In this document: positions 7,529 to 16,122 of the stretch, piece after piece
Position numbering within the stretch: the first letter of the stretch is position 1
How the letters are laid out: each line of letters starts with the position of its first letter
Assembly (NCBI GenBank): GCA_019694345.1
Contig: JAIBCA010000031.1
Coordinates: 1-33,581 of the forward strand
Direction of reading: 5' to 3'
DNA: 33,581 bases
Source: Pyrinomonadaceae bacterium
GTDB taxonomy: Bacteria > Acidobacteriota > Blastocatellia > Pyrinomonadales > Pyrinomonadaceae
Program-made: the position numbers and the translations under genes
The notes under the pieces: generated by a model
What the model was told of the DNA's origin: nothing
The model's database searches: none
The model's input: only the letters and a program-made list of their open reading frames with translations

Positions 7529-7557
7529 TTGTTTTCGAATCGCTGTTGGTATATAAG
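7529..7557 (+). promoter_or_regulatory. Candidate sigma70-type promoter
   Basis: TTGTTT at 7529-7534, a 17-bp spacer, and TATAAG at 7552-7557 give a near-consensus -35/-10 pair upstream of the secreted-protein gene at 7647. Transcription would start near 7564 and leave a leader of about 80 nt. The surroundings are A/T-rich. It is a motif match only. Confidence 0.4.
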
Positions 7558-7646
7558 TGCGTTTATTAAGTTCAACCATATTTCCAGGCGATCCGAACGG
7601 GTTGCCAACCTCTCAATTCTCAGGATCCGTTATTTGGAGGAACATT

Positions 7647-9194
7647 ATGAAACTGCGCCGAAGCGCCCTAATGGTCGGGATCGTAATTTGTCTGATGGCC
7701 AGTGCTTTGGAATATGCCAACGCACAAAATGTGCCCGTTACGTGGCGGCTGAACAATGTACGATGGTCAGATTTTGAAACGCGAGTCGGTGCCGCACTCG
7801 GAACCACTATCCAGGCAATGCCGTTTCATGGTGAGCGAACGACCAAAGTGTTGCAGGCTAATCCGCTTATTTATTCCTACGTCACCGAAAATGTACAGGC
7901 CTCGCCGGTCAGCACTCAACCAATGTCGAACGTCAAATTCACGGCATTCTGGACATTCAATGCCAACCATGTCGGCGATACGGTCTTCGCAATACCCGCC
8001 GCAAATATGCCAAGCGAATTTTTGAGTCGCGATCTTCGTCGTTTGGGTTGTGACCCTTCGATCCCTGAACAGGCAGGCTCATCCGCGTTCGGCAACGCGT
8101 CTTGTAGCGGATATGCCGGCGAGGGGATACGAAAAGGCTCGTCGATCGGACCTGTATATTATGGTATCGGAAGAGTGGTCGTTTTGCGTTCCTGCGGATA
8201 TTTGACGACCGAGGTGAGAATGGAAACCGTAACGCCGCCGTCGCATGGGGAAAATCCACAGCCCGACGCGATCAAGGAAAGCGGCGTTCTCGCGTCAAAA
8301 TACTCAAAAGACATGATGAAACTGCTTCTTGATGCGTTCGATCCGGTGTGTTCGGCGGCCGGGGCCGGTGGACTGCCTCGTCCGACGTCAACACCCACGC
8401 CAACGCCCGGACGCGTCCCCGATGGCGATCAGGGCGGGCGGCTGAATATGCGTAAACTGCACCTTTATTACAATGACCAGCATCACGACAGCCTGACGAT
8501 CGCTTCGGATGACGCGATGCGTGCGGCGGCGTCCAGCGGATATCGGTACATCTCCGAGGCCGGCGGTTTCGTGTTTATCGACCAGCCGATGGGAACAATA
8601 CCGCTCAGCCTGTGGTACAACTCGTCGATCGGTGACTATTTTACATCCACAACCACCGACACGGCCGGAATGGCGCGGCTGAGCTATCAATTTGTTCGTG
8701 TCGAAGGCTTTATTTATCCGTCGCAGCAACCCAATTCCGTCGCTCTTAAGACTTTTTGGGCGCCCGCGAGGTCAGACTATTTTGCGACCGCGACCTCGGC
8801 GGGCGAGACACGAGCGCTAAATAGCGGATATTCGTTTGTGCGGATCGAAGGTTATCTTCCAACGGCCTCAAATCTCAACTCGGTAGGCTGCGGCCTCGGT
8901 GTACGTTGGGATGAGACGGAGGACGGTTGGTCGGGCCAGTGGACCCGACGCGGTTTAAGCAACGTATTCGATTCGGTCTGGGTTAGCCCGACCGGTCAGC
9001 GCGCAGCGGCGATAATGTCGATTAGTGTTGCTGGCGATCAAATCACAATTCGACGTGATCAGTCCGGGGTCGGGACGTGCAGTTACAGCGGCCAGATCGC
9101 TGCCGATGGGGTCAGCGTCGCAGGCGGTTATACATGCAGTTGGTGGCCGAACGGCGGCACAAACCACTGGCGGGCAGTGATCAGATGTAATTGA
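7647..9194 (+). CDS. Secreted modular protein with DUF5648-like repeats
   Basis: A 515-residue exported protein. The start is firm: GGAGG lies 6 nt before the ATG at 7647, and a signal peptide (MKLRRS, hydrophobic core, ANA-Q at about 26) follows. Residues 27-240 form an unrecognised domain with several cysteines. A Pro/Thr linker (PTSTPTPTP, about 244-260) joins it to residues 265-405. There LYYN...D, A...GY and VRVEGY/VRIEGY patterns recur about every 45 residues, resembling the DUF5648 repeat found in secreted and surface proteins. The last 100 residues contain GWSGQW, VGTCSYSG and GYTCSWW and look like a separate beta-rich domain with a probable disulfide. No catalytic motif is evident. 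It is alone on its transcript and converges on pta with a 9-nt gap. A surface-binding role is a guess. Confidence 0.8.
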   Translation: MKLRRSALMVGIVICLMASALEYANAQNVPVTWRLNNVRWSDFETRVGAALGTTIQAMPFHGERTTKVLQANPLIYSYVTENVQASPVSTQPMSNVKFTAFWTFNANHVGDTVFAIPAANMPSEFLSRDLRRLGCDPSIPEQAGSSAFGNASCSGYAGEGIRKGSSIGPVYYGIGRVVVLRSCGYLTTEVRMETVTPPSHGENPQPDAIKESGVLASKYSKDMMKLLLDAFDPVCSAAGAGGLPRPTSTPTPTPGRVPDGDQGGRLNMRKLHLYYNDQHHDSLTIASDDAMRAAASSGYRYISEAGGFVFIDQPMGTIPLSLWYNSSIGDYFTSTTTDTAGMARLSYQFVRVEGFIYPSQQPNSVALKTFWAPARSDYFATATSAGETRALNSGYSFVRIEGYLPTASNLNSVGCGLGVRWDETEDGWSGQWTRRGLSNVFDSVWVSPTGQRAAAIMSISVAGDQITIRRDQSGVGTCSYSGQIAADGVSVAGGYTCSWWPNGGTNHWRAVIRCN

Positions 9195-9203
9195 ATTTTA
9201 GGT

Positions 9204-10211
9204 CTAAACCTGTTTTCTCGCTTGCGACTGAACTGCGGTAATCGCAACGGCATCGACTATATCCTCGGCCTTGCATCCGCGGGAAAGGTCGTTGCACGGG
9301 CGGTCGAGGCCTTGGAGGATAGGGCCAATGGCGGTTCCGCCGGTGAGGCGTTCGGTAAGCTTGTAGGCGATGTTGCCGGCATTGAGATCGGGGAAAACGA
9401 GTACGTTTGCCTTACCCGCGACGGGCGAGCCGGGCGCTTTTGAATTGGCGACGGATCGGACGAGAGCGGCATCGGCTTGGAGTTCGCCGTCGATTGCTAG
9501 GTCGGGCATCCGGATCTTCACGGTTTTGGTCGCTTCGACGACCTTGTCTATGAGCTGATGCTTGGCGCTGCCCTTGGTCGAAAATGACAGCATCGCGACA
9601 CGCGGCTCGGTGTTGAGCAATGCCCGGCATGAGTCGGCAGAGGCGATAGCGATCTCGGCGAGTTCGCCGGCATCGGGATCAATGACGACGCCGCAATCGG
9701 CGTAGATCATCGCCCCGTTCTCGCCAAAATTCCTATCCGGCACTACCATCAGGAAAAAGCTCGACACGATCTTGTAGCCCTCTCGTACGCCGATGCACCT
9801 GAGCGCGGCGGCGACGGTGTGGGCCGTGGTATTCGTCGCACCGGCGACCGAACCGTCTGCCTTGCCCTCGCGGACCAGCAGGTTGCCGTAATAGAGCGGA
9901 TCCTTGACGGCCTGTTCGGCCTCCTCGAGTGTGATGCCCTTCGACCGGCGGATCTGATGATAGAGCTCGGCCATCTTGCCGAACGCGTGATGATCGCGGC
10001 GATGATCGAGGATGCCGACGCCATTCAGGTTGGCGCCGGTATCGGCTGCGAGCGAGCGCACCTTATCTTCGTTGCCGATGATGGTGATCCTGGCCACGCC
10101 GTTGCGGGAGCAAATCGCCGCGGCCTCGACGGTACGCGGGTCATCGCCCTCGGGCAAAACGATGTGCTGTATGTCGGCGGCGGCTCGTTGACGGATCTGC
10201 TGCAATATCAT
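9204..10211 (-). CDS. pta: Phosphate acetyltransferase (short form)
   Basis: A 335-residue enzyme interconverting acetyl-CoA and acetyl phosphate, the first half of the Pta-AckA acetate pathway. The sequence is full-length PTA_PTB domain: the N-terminal [11 protein letters not shown] motif, [10 protein letters not shown] in the middle, and the C-terminal run [12 protein letters not shown]...[15 protein letters not shown] around the active site. It lacks the N-terminal regulatory DRTGG region of the long enterobacterial form. The ATG at 10211 is chosen because the conserved domain begins within a few residues; the frame is open to 10262. No ackA is adjacent. A phosphate butyryltransferase is the main alternative, but the motif set fits Pta better. 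It is divergent from the DUF1232 gene. Confidence 0.92.
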   Translation of the reverse strand: MILQQIRQRAAADIQHIVLPEGDDPRTVEAAAICSRNGVARITIIGNEDKVRSLAADTGANLNGVGILDHRRDHHAFGKMAELYHQIRRSKGITLEEAEQAVKDPLYYGNLLVREGKADGSVAGATNTTAHTVAAALRCIGVREGYKIVSSFFLMVVPDRNFGENGAMIYADCGVVIDPDAGELAEIAIASADSCRALLNTEPRVAMLSFSTKGSAKHQLIDKVVEATKTVKIRMPDLAIDGELQADAALVRSVANSKAPGSPVAGKANVLVFPDLNAGNIAYKLTERLTGGTAIGPILQGLDRPCNDLSRGCKAEDIVDAVAITAVQSQARKQV

Positions 10212-10312
10212 AGTTTCGATACCGAATTTACCATACAACCAAAGCGAGCGAAACTTGCACAAAGCTGCGGTTATTTTTAGACTGAAGGAAAACTTCAGGC
10301 CGGTACATAATT

Positions 10313-10840
10313 ATGAGTAAGCACAACGAGCCCAAACACAAGCTGAAACGCCGCGAAAAGTCTGAGCTGAAAGGCCGGCTTCACAGCTTTTTGATGTTTT
10401 TGCCGAACATGGTGATGCTGCTCGGACGGCTGCTCAAGGACATTCGTGTGCCGACGGCTGAAAAGGCACTCTTCGTGGCGGCGATCGTTTATGTGATCTC
10501 ACCCATCGATTTCATCCCGGACGTTTTCCCGTTCATTGGACAGGTCGATGACCTGTATATGGTCGCCCTCGTTCTGCTGCGGCTGGTTAACCGCACCGAC
10601 GAAGCGGTCGTCCGCGAACACTGGTCCGGCGGCGGCGACATCGTCGCTCTGGCCGATTCGATCGCCGGTATCGCCCCCAAATTCCTGCCCAAGCGCGTTT
10701 CGCGGGTTATCACGTCCCGCGTCGAGCTCGCTCCGGCGGGCAAGGTGCTCCGCGGTATCACCCAGCGTGACGAAGCGGTCGTCCGAGAGATACAGTTTGA
10801 CGAGTTCGATCCGGATCAACGCTCGTCACTCACCAATTAG
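10313..10840 (+). CDS. DUF1232 (YkvA-like) membrane protein
   Basis: A 175-residue protein with a very basic N-terminus, two hydrophobic stretches (about 27-40 and 51-92) and the DUF1232 signature ISPIDFIPD (62-70) followed by GQVDDLY. The family is a small membrane-associated one of unknown function, named after YkvA of Bacillus. The C-terminal 80 residues are polar and contain a second copy of the heptapeptide DEAVVRE (about 96-102 and 153-159), encoded by two identical 17-nt stretches (10598-10614 and 10769-10785). The gene ends at a good intrinsic terminator and is therefore probably monocistronic. No function is proposed. Confidence 0.82.
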   Translation: MSKHNEPKHKLKRREKSELKGRLHSFLMFLPNMVMLLGRLLKDIRVPTAEKALFVAAIVYVISPIDFIPDVFPFIGQVDDLYMVALVLLRLVNRTDEAVVREHWSGGGDIVALADSIAGIAPKFLPKRVSRVITSRVELAPAGKVLRGITQRDEAVVREIQFDEFDPDQRSSLTN

Positions 10841-10888
10841 ACAGCTGGATCGAGGAGTATTCGCGTCTGCTCGGATCCATCAAAGACG

Positions 10889-10924
10889 AAAGGTACGACG
10901 TTAATAGGATCGTCGTACTTTTTT
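10889..10924 (+). terminator. Intrinsic terminator after the DUF1232 gene
   Basis: GTACGACG (10893-10900) pairs exactly with CGTCGTAC (10911-10918) across a 10-nt loop. The stem can be lengthened by AAAG with the following T residues (one G-U pair), and six T residues end it. It lies 49 nt after the DUF1232 stop and upstream of the clpC promoter region. Confidence 0.8.
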
Positions 10925-11067
10925 GCGTGATACTCTGGATTTTTAGGCGTTTTGAGACTTTATCAACTCTTAGCTCGGGAATATAAAAAATTAACAATTC
11001 GGCGCGTGACTTTTGGCATTTAGGTATACTTGATATCGTTAACCGAAAAGCCTGCGACTAGGAATCT

Positions 11068-13470
11068 ATGTTCGAACGATATACGGAGAGGTCACGGCGA
11101 GTGATCTTCTTCGCTCGCTATGAAGCCCTGCAATACGGTTCTCAGGTGATCGCCCCGGAGCACATCCTGCTCGGACTGATGCGCGAAGACAAGACCATCT
11201 CTTCACGATTTTTCCCGTTTCGAAGCGCATTGACCGTCGATACGATCCGGCGCGATGTCGAGGAACGGATAGTGCTCCGCGACCGGATTCCGCAGTCGGC
11301 CGAGCTTCACCTGTCGCCCGTCACAAAGCGGATACTGTTCTATGCCAATGAAGAGAGCCGTCAGCTCAAAAATCGTCACATCGGGCCGGAGCATTTGCTG
11401 CTCGGGCTGGTGCGCGAAGAGCGTTCGATCGCAGCCGAGATCCTCTTCGGCTACGGGCTGAGGCTGCAGGACGTGCGTGACGAGATGTCGCGGCAGAGTG
11501 CGTTGCCGATGTCGTCGTTGCCGCCCGGTACGGACCCGTCGAAAACGCCGAATCTGGCCGAGTTCACCCGCGACCTGACAAACGAGGCGTCAGAGGGGCG
11601 GCTCGATCCGCTGATCGGACGCGAAAATGAGATCGAGCGGCTGATCGAGATACTTTGCCGTCGGACCAAGAACAACCCGGTGCTGATCGGCGAGTCGGGC
11701 GTCGGCAAAACTGCGATCATCGAGGGGCTGGCCCAACGCATCGTTGATCGCCAGGTGCCGACATTTCTCGAGAAAAAGCGTATTCTTTCGCTCGACCTTT
11801 CGCTCGTGGTCGCCGGCACTAAGTACCGCGGCCAGTTCGAGGAACGCCTGAAAAAGATAATGGCCGAGCTCCGCGAAAACGCCGAAAACATAGTTTTTAT
11901 CGACGAACTCCATACGCTGGTTGGTGCGGGCTCGGCCGAGGGCACGCTCGACGCCGCCAACATACTCAAGCCCGCACTTTCGCGAGGTGAGGTCCAATGT
12001 ATAGGGGCGACGACACCGGGCGAGTATCGCAAAACGATCGAAAAGGACCGAGCTCTCGAACGCCGCTTTCAGGCCGTCAAGGTCGAGCCCGCGACCGAGT
12101 CTGACGCCATCCGGATAATCGAGGGCATCGTGGAAAGGTACGAGGCTTTCCACCAGATAAGATATACCAAGCACGCCCTCGAGGCCGCGGTTCGCCAGTC
12201 GAACCGCTACATCTCGGACCGCTTTTTGCCGGACAAGGCTATCGACGTCCTGGATGAGGCCGGTGCCCGAGCCAAACTGCGGCACCAACAGGAAAATCGC
12301 GGCGAGCCCTCATGGAAGGAGACGGTCGAAAACTGGAAACGCGCAGCCGCCAACGAGGACCAACTAATATCGTACGAGCTGCAGACGCTCGAAGATTCGT
12401 TCTACACGGTCGAGGTGACACGCGACGACGTCGAGGATGTTATCGCCCGTTGGACCGGCATCCCGATCACGTCCATTAGGACCGAAGAGGCCCAAAAGCT
12501 GCTCAATATCGAGTCGGCCCTTCAGACGCGCATCATTTCACAGAGGCCGGCAATTTCGGCACTAGCAAGGGCGATTCGGCGATCGCGTGCCGGGCTGAAA
12601 AATCCGAGCCGACCGATCGGATCGTTTCTCTTCCTCGGGCCGACGGGCGTCGGCAAGACCGAGGTCGCTAGAACACTGGCCGAGTACCTTTTCGGCACCG
12701 AACGCTCTCTCGTCCGTTTTGATATGAGCGAGTTTATGGAAAAGCACTCGGTGTCAAAATTCATCGGGTCGCCTCCGGGATACGTCGGCCACGAAGAAGG
12801 CGGGCAGCTGACCGAACGTCTGCGTCGGACGCCGTACTCGGTCGTTCTTTTCGACGAGGTCGAAAAGGCTCATCCGGACGTTTTTAACGTGCTGCTGCAA
12901 GTGTTTGAGGACGGGGTCTTGACCGACGCGCTCGGTCAGGCGGTCGACTGTAAACATGCGATATTTATCATGACGTCCAATCTCGGCGCACGGATCATCC
13001 AGAAAAATGCCGCGTTCGGATTTCGCACCGCGAACGCCGCCGTCTCACGCGAACAGGTCGAAGATCAGGTCATGGCGGTCGTCAAACAGACTTTCGCACC
13101 TGAATTTATCAATCGTCTCGACGAGATCGTCGTCTTCGATGAACTCGGCGACGAGGACCTTTCACAGATCGTTGATCTGCAAGTCGGAAAACTCGACAGC
13201 ATCCTCCGCAGCCGCAATATGACCATCGAACTGTCGCCCGAGGCCAAAGCGTGGCTTATCGAAAAAACTTGCGGCGACCGGAAATATGGTGCCCGTCCGC
13301 TCAAGCGGGCCCTGCAAAAATATGTCGAGGACGAGCTTTCCGAAGCCCTCATACAAGGCCAGATGGACGGCTCAGGCACCATCGAGGTATTCCGTGAAAA
13401 TGACAGACTAGGCTTTCGTCTCGCCGTCGCCGTCGCCGCCGGCGACGAAGAACTGACAAAAAAAGCCTGA
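11068..13470 (+). CDS. clpC: ATP-dependent Clp protease ATP-binding subunit ClpC
   Basis: An 800-residue class I Clp/Hsp100 unfoldase that feeds proteins to ClpP. Domains in order: two Clp_N repeats (about 1-75 and 80-145); AAA-1 with Walker A GESGVGKT (208-215), Walker B FIDE (277-280) and arginine finger ERRF; a short middle domain (about 405-450); and AAA-2 with Walker A GPTGVGKT (524-531), [11 protein letters not shown] and a C-terminal ClpB_D2 small domain. The middle domain is too short for ClpB and fits ClpC, but the UVR-like AAxLR pattern seen in typical ClpC is not clear here. No McsA/McsB or CtsR genes adjoin it. The upstream 140 nt are A/T-rich with TATACT at 11035-11040 as a possible -10 box; no CIRCE or CtsR operator is evident. 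Followed by the unusual 440-nt gap. Confidence 0.93.
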   Translation: MFERYTERSRRVIFFARYEALQYGSQVIAPEHILLGLMREDKTISSRFFPFRSALTVDTIRRDVEERIVLRDRIPQSAELHLSPVTKRILFYANEESRQLKNRHIGPEHLLLGLVREERSIAAEILFGYGLRLQDVRDEMSRQSALPMSSLPPGTDPSKTPNLAEFTRDLTNEASEGRLDPLIGRENEIERLIEILCRRTKNNPVLIGESGVGKTAIIEGLAQRIVDRQVPTFLEKKRILSLDLSLVVAGTKYRGQFEERLKKIMAELRENAENIVFIDELHTLVGAGSAEGTLDAANILKPALSRGEVQCIGATTPGEYRKTIEKDRALERRFQAVKVEPATESDAIRIIEGIVERYEAFHQIRYTKHALEAAVRQSNRYISDRFLPDKAIDVLDEAGARAKLRHQQENRGEPSWKETVENWKRAAANEDQLISYELQTLEDSFYTVEVTRDDVEDVIARWTGIPITSIRTEEAQKLLNIESALQTRIISQRPAISALARAIRRSRAGLKNPSRPIGSFLFLGPTGVGKTEVARTLAEYLFGTERSLVRFDMSEFMEKHSVSKFIGSPPGYVGHEEGGQLTERLRRTPYSVVLFDEVEKAHPDVFNVLLQVFEDGVLTDALGQAVDCKHAIFIMTSNLGARIIQKNAAFGFRTANAAVSREQVEDQVMAVVKQTFAPEFINRLDEIVVFDELGDEDLSQIVDLQVGKLDSILRSRNMTIELSPEAKAWLIEKTCGDRKYGARPLKRALQKYVEDELSEALIQGQMDGSGTIEVFRENDRLGFRLAVAVAAGDEELTKKA

Positions 13471-13910
13471 TACAAAATGCACCCAGCCATTCGACCGAAG
13501 CGACGCAAGGGGGGAAGTGTCTTTGTGGATCTACCGTGCGTTATCGCTCTCGGCAACGAACACGTCGTCGCATCGCCTCAACGGATCTCCCTGAACGGGA
13601 TGCGGACCCAATCATGTGTTAGGTTTAGCCGATATTGAAAGCTATTTGACGCGACTTGCTGCCCAGGCACGCGGGCAGGCTTGACCTGAAGGTCAGTTAT
13701 TCGTGGAACTGACTTCCCGCCAGCGAATCGGTGCCATCCATCCTAAACAAGCCGCGGAGCCTAAGACCGCCAGCCGATGCGGGCCGATGCCTCGACGGTG
13801 TCAGGCTGACGGCTCGATTACCGAGACGAATCACCTATCTCGGCGAATTGGTTCTGGCTTTGTGGTTTTGGATGTTAACATCGAGGTAGGGAGAGCCATT
13901 TTGAACTAAA
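13471..13910 (+). other. 440-nt gap rich in inverted repeats, possible structured RNA
   Basis: No convincing gene is present: the short frames (for example 13703-13909) have low-complexity Arg/Pro-rich products with no known domain. The stretch holds many complementary segments: CGCATC/GATGCG around 13570-13602; CTGCCC (13659-13664)/GGGCAG (13673-13678); TGACC-TGAA-GGTCA (13682-13695); GTCAGTT (13692-13698)/AACTGAC (13707-13713) inside GCGGG (13671-13675)/CCCGC (13716-13720); CCGAGA (13821-13826)/TCTCGG (13838-13843). GCCGATGC is directly repeated at 13773 and 13783. I compared it by eye with tmRNA, RNase P RNA, SRP RNA, 6S RNA and common riboswitch cores and found no match. It could be a structured ncRNA, a long leader for the small ORF at 13911, or decayed coding DNA. 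The strand is assumed from the downstream gene. Confidence 0.35.
13871..13882. promoter_or_regulatory. Perfect 12-bp palindrome upstream of small ORF
   Basis: GATGTTAACATC is a perfect palindrome ending 28 nt before the ATG at 13911. Its position fits an operator or a promoter-proximal site for the downstream genes. No matching regulator is visible in the window, and one 12-bp palindrome may occur by chance. Confidence 0.25.
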
Positions 13911-14120
13911 ATGTACCGCCGCACTAAGTTTATAGAGATCTTGCACGAGATCCGTCAGGAGATGGCGGCTGAGGCGGACTATGATCTGGTGCTGTTCGCC
14001 GAGAATGTGCGGGCGGGCGGCCCCTCTAGTACCGGCCTTAAGAAGCTCAAGAATGACCCGGCGGCCGAGTCTGACTTGGCCGAACCGGCTGATGCCGAAT
14101 CGCTGGCACACGGTCTGTGA
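13911..14120 (+). CDS. Small protein of unknown function
   Basis: A 69-residue protein whose first half is well ordered and charged (KFIEILHEIRQEM, then EADYDLVLFAENVR), predicted to form two amphipathic helices. The second half is Gly/Pro/Ala/Glu-rich and probably loose. There is no signal peptide or membrane segment. I do not recognise a family. The coding look of the first 35 residues and its placement 39 nt before the lytic transglycosylase on the same strand argue that it is real. A purine-rich AGGGAGAG lies about 18 nt before the ATG, too far for an ordinary ribosome binding site. It could be a small regulator or adaptor, or part of a toxin-antitoxin-like pair, but nothing in the sequence decides this. 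Confidence 0.5.
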   Translation: MYRRTKFIEILHEIRQEMAAEADYDLVLFAENVRAGGPSSTGLKKLKNDPAAESDLAEPADAESLAHGL

Positions 14121-14159
14121 CAACGAACAGCTGTTGATCAAGTTGCCCGCAGTCTGCCG

Positions 14160-14732
14160 ATGTATCGCTACCTGATATCGATCACCTTTGTTTTGCTCGT
14201 CATTGCCGTTTCGGCGGCGATCTTCTTTCCTGATTATTGGGAGCACAGATACGACGATCTGATCAGCAGGCAGGCACGCGTTTACCGCATTGACGAAAAG
14301 CTGGTCTGGAGCGTGATCTACGAGGAAACATACTTTCGCGCTTGGAAGGTCGGTGCCGCTGACGAGGTCGGGCTGATGCAGGTAACGCCGCTCGTCGCCC
14401 GTGAATGGGCAAAGGAGACCGGCCTCAAAGAAATGGAACGCCAGGCCGCGTCAAACGTAGGCGAACTGCTTGCTGACCCTGAACGTAATATTCAGATCGG
14501 CTGCTGGTATCTGGAAAAGATTCGCGAGAAATATCGTGAACGCCCGGCCGAGACGGCCATGATGCTTGCCGCGTACAATGCCGGTGCGAGCCGTGTGGAT
14601 GAATGGACTCGTGACACCGACACGGCAATGATGACCGAAGGCGATTTTGTCGCCCGTATTGCCATCCCGAGCACGCGGTCGTACGTTACATCCATTCTTG
14701 AACGTTACCGCACCCAGCCAAAACAAAAATAG
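14160..14732 (+). CDS. Membrane-anchored lytic transglycosylase (SLT, GH23)
   Basis: A 190-residue peptidoglycan lytic transglycosylase, which cleaves the MurNAc-GlcNAc bond to form 1,6-anhydro ends. An N-terminal hydrophobic segment (about 5-23) anchors it or serves as an uncleaved signal. The SLT domain fills the rest: the catalytic Glu region YEETYF (Glu56 the likely acid/base; family consensus ES at this point, here ET), GLMQVTP, and the closing LAAYNAG. It is about the minimum size for an SLT domain, with no binding modules. Its stop lies 1 nt before the ATG of the amidohydrolase, so the two are cotranscribed and probably translationally coupled, though no shared pathway is obvious. Confidence 0.9.
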   Translation: MYRYLISITFVLLVIAVSAAIFFPDYWEHRYDDLISRQARVYRIDEKLVWSVIYEETYFRAWKVGAADEVGLMQVTPLVAREWAKETGLKEMERQAASNVGELLADPERNIQIGCWYLEKIREKYRERPAETAMMLAAYNAGASRVDEWTRDTDTAMMTEGDFVARIAIPSTRSYVTSILERYRTQPKQK

Positions 14733-14733
14733 A

Positions 14734-16029
14734 ATGCTGATCTTAACCGCCGAACATGTCTTGCCGGTCTCGTCCGCCCCGATCGTCCGAGGGGCGGTCG
14801 CCATCGACGGCGACAGCATCGTGGCCGTCGGTGAACTGGATGCGATCGCGGCCCGCTTTTCTCACGCCGAAACGATCGATCACGGCATGGCGGCGATCAT
14901 GCCCGGGATGGTCAACTGCCATTCGCACCTCGAAATAACGGCGATGCGGGGTTGTCTCGATGAGGTGGAACATGATTTTCGTTCGTGGCTGCTGCGGCTC
15001 AATTCGATCAGGGCGAGTTGGACCGACGAGGATGTCGAGGCCTCGGCCTCAGCCGGTGCGATGGAAGCATCGCGAGCGGGGGTGACCTGTCTTGGTGACA
15101 TCGGGCGGATGGGCAACGCGGGCGTCAAGGCTCTTAAGGCTGCGGGCCTTCGCGGCATCGTGTATCAGGAGACCGAGTTTTCGCCGGACAATCGCACGGC
15201 CGCGAGCGACTTTGAGGAACTCGGGGCCAAGTTTGAGGTGCTGAAAGAGGAGGAAACCGATCTGGTCAAGGTCGGTATCTCACCGCACTCGCCCTATACC
15301 GTCAGCTCACAGTTATTCGAGCTCATAGCCCAATACGCCATAATCAACCGAATCCCGCTGACGATCCACGCCGCTGAATCGGCCAGCGAAATGGAATTGC
15401 TGACCCGCGGAACAGGTTTTTTTACTGACGTTTACGAGAAGTTTGACGTCGAATGGTACAGCCCGCACTGCTCGCCGGTCGAATATCTCGAACGCCTCGG
15501 CGTGCTGTCCGCGCAGCCGCTGCTCGCCCATTGTGTGAAGGTATCGGCGAGCGATATCGAGCGGATCGCCGCCAACGGAGCCAAGATCGCACATTGCCCA
15601 AAATCGAACGCCAAATTCGGCCACGGCTGCGCCCCGCTCGGGGCATTTTGGGACGCCGGGATCGCCGTCGGGCTCGGCAGCGATTCGGTCGCCAGCAACA
15701 ACGTCTGCGACCTTCTGGAAGAATCACGCTTTGCCGCACTTACGGCGCGCAATCGCGATGACTCGGTACGGTTTACCTCGGCCCGCGATGTGCTCGAAAC
15801 CGCTACTATCGGCGGAGCCCGTGCCCTCGGCCTCGATCACCTGATCGGCACAATCGACCCCGGAAAACAGGCCGACATCGCCGTGATCTCGCTCGAAAAT
15901 ATCGCCCAACAGCCCGTCAGCGACATCCATGCGGCACTCGTCTTCTCATCGAACGCCCGAGACGTGGCAATGACAATGGTTGCCGGAGAATGTGTTTTCC
16001 AATCAATCGGCAGCAAATTGAATCTTTAG
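14734..16029 (+). CDS. Metal-dependent amidohydrolase (deaminase/chlorohydrolase group)
   Basis: A 431-residue amidohydrolase-superfamily enzyme of the cytosine deaminase/TrzN/SsnA/MqnX group. Metal and catalytic residues can be placed: NCHSHLE (His63, His65), HAAES (His212), AHCVK (His266) and GSDSVASNN (Asp317), on a TIM barrel flanked by the N- and C-terminal beta-sandwich (final AAL..SSNARDVAMTMVAG). The FRSWLLRLN segment after the metal site and PHSPYTVS resemble aminofutalosine deaminase (MqnX) of the futalosine menaquinone route and related SsnA-like enzymes. The start is the ATG at 14734, one base after the transglycosylase stop. The substrate is uncertain: MqnX is a candidate, and 5-methylthioadenosine/S-adenosylhomocysteine deaminase and guanine-type deaminases are the alternatives. 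No other menaquinone gene is in view. Confidence 0.85.
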   Translation: MLILTAEHVLPVSSAPIVRGAVAIDGDSIVAVGELDAIAARFSHAETIDHGMAAIMPGMVNCHSHLEITAMRGCLDEVEHDFRSWLLRLNSIRASWTDEDVEASASAGAMEASRAGVTCLGDIGRMGNAGVKALKAAGLRGIVYQETEFSPDNRTAASDFEELGAKFEVLKEEETDLVKVGISPHSPYTVSSQLFELIAQYAIINRIPLTIHAAESASEMELLTRGTGFFTDVYEKFDVEWYSPHCSPVEYLERLGVLSAQPLLAHCVKVSASDIERIAANGAKIAHCPKSNAKFGHGCAPLGAFWDAGIAVGLGSDSVASNNVCDLLEESRFAALTARNRDDSVRFTSARDVLETATIGGARALGLDHLIGTIDPGKQADIAVISLENIAQQPVSDIHAALVFSSNARDVAMTMVAGECVFQSIGSKLNL

Positions 16030-16122
16030 TTTCGTCTGTCAGTTGCTATATCTACTCCGGCCAAATGGGTGTAGAATGGATCGGGAGGATTATTGCGATC
16101 CCACCGCGATAGAAAGATCATC

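Noticed and set aside
10925..11067. Search for CIRCE or CtsR operators before clpC
   Set aside because: No TTAGCACTC-N9-GAGTGCTAA and no repeated heptamer of the CtsR type is visible; only an A/T-rich region with TATACT.
13490..13530. A GACGCAA stretch that recalls a c-di-GMP-I riboswitch core
   Set aside because: The other conserved elements (the GCAAACC and TAGCC-type parts and the tetraloop receptor) are missing in order, so the resemblance is one short string.
13703..13909. Short plus-strand frame (68 codons) in the gap after clpC
   Set aside because: Its product is Arg/Pro-rich with no pattern of a protein family, and the region is better explained by repeated complementary segments. 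I did not call it a gene.
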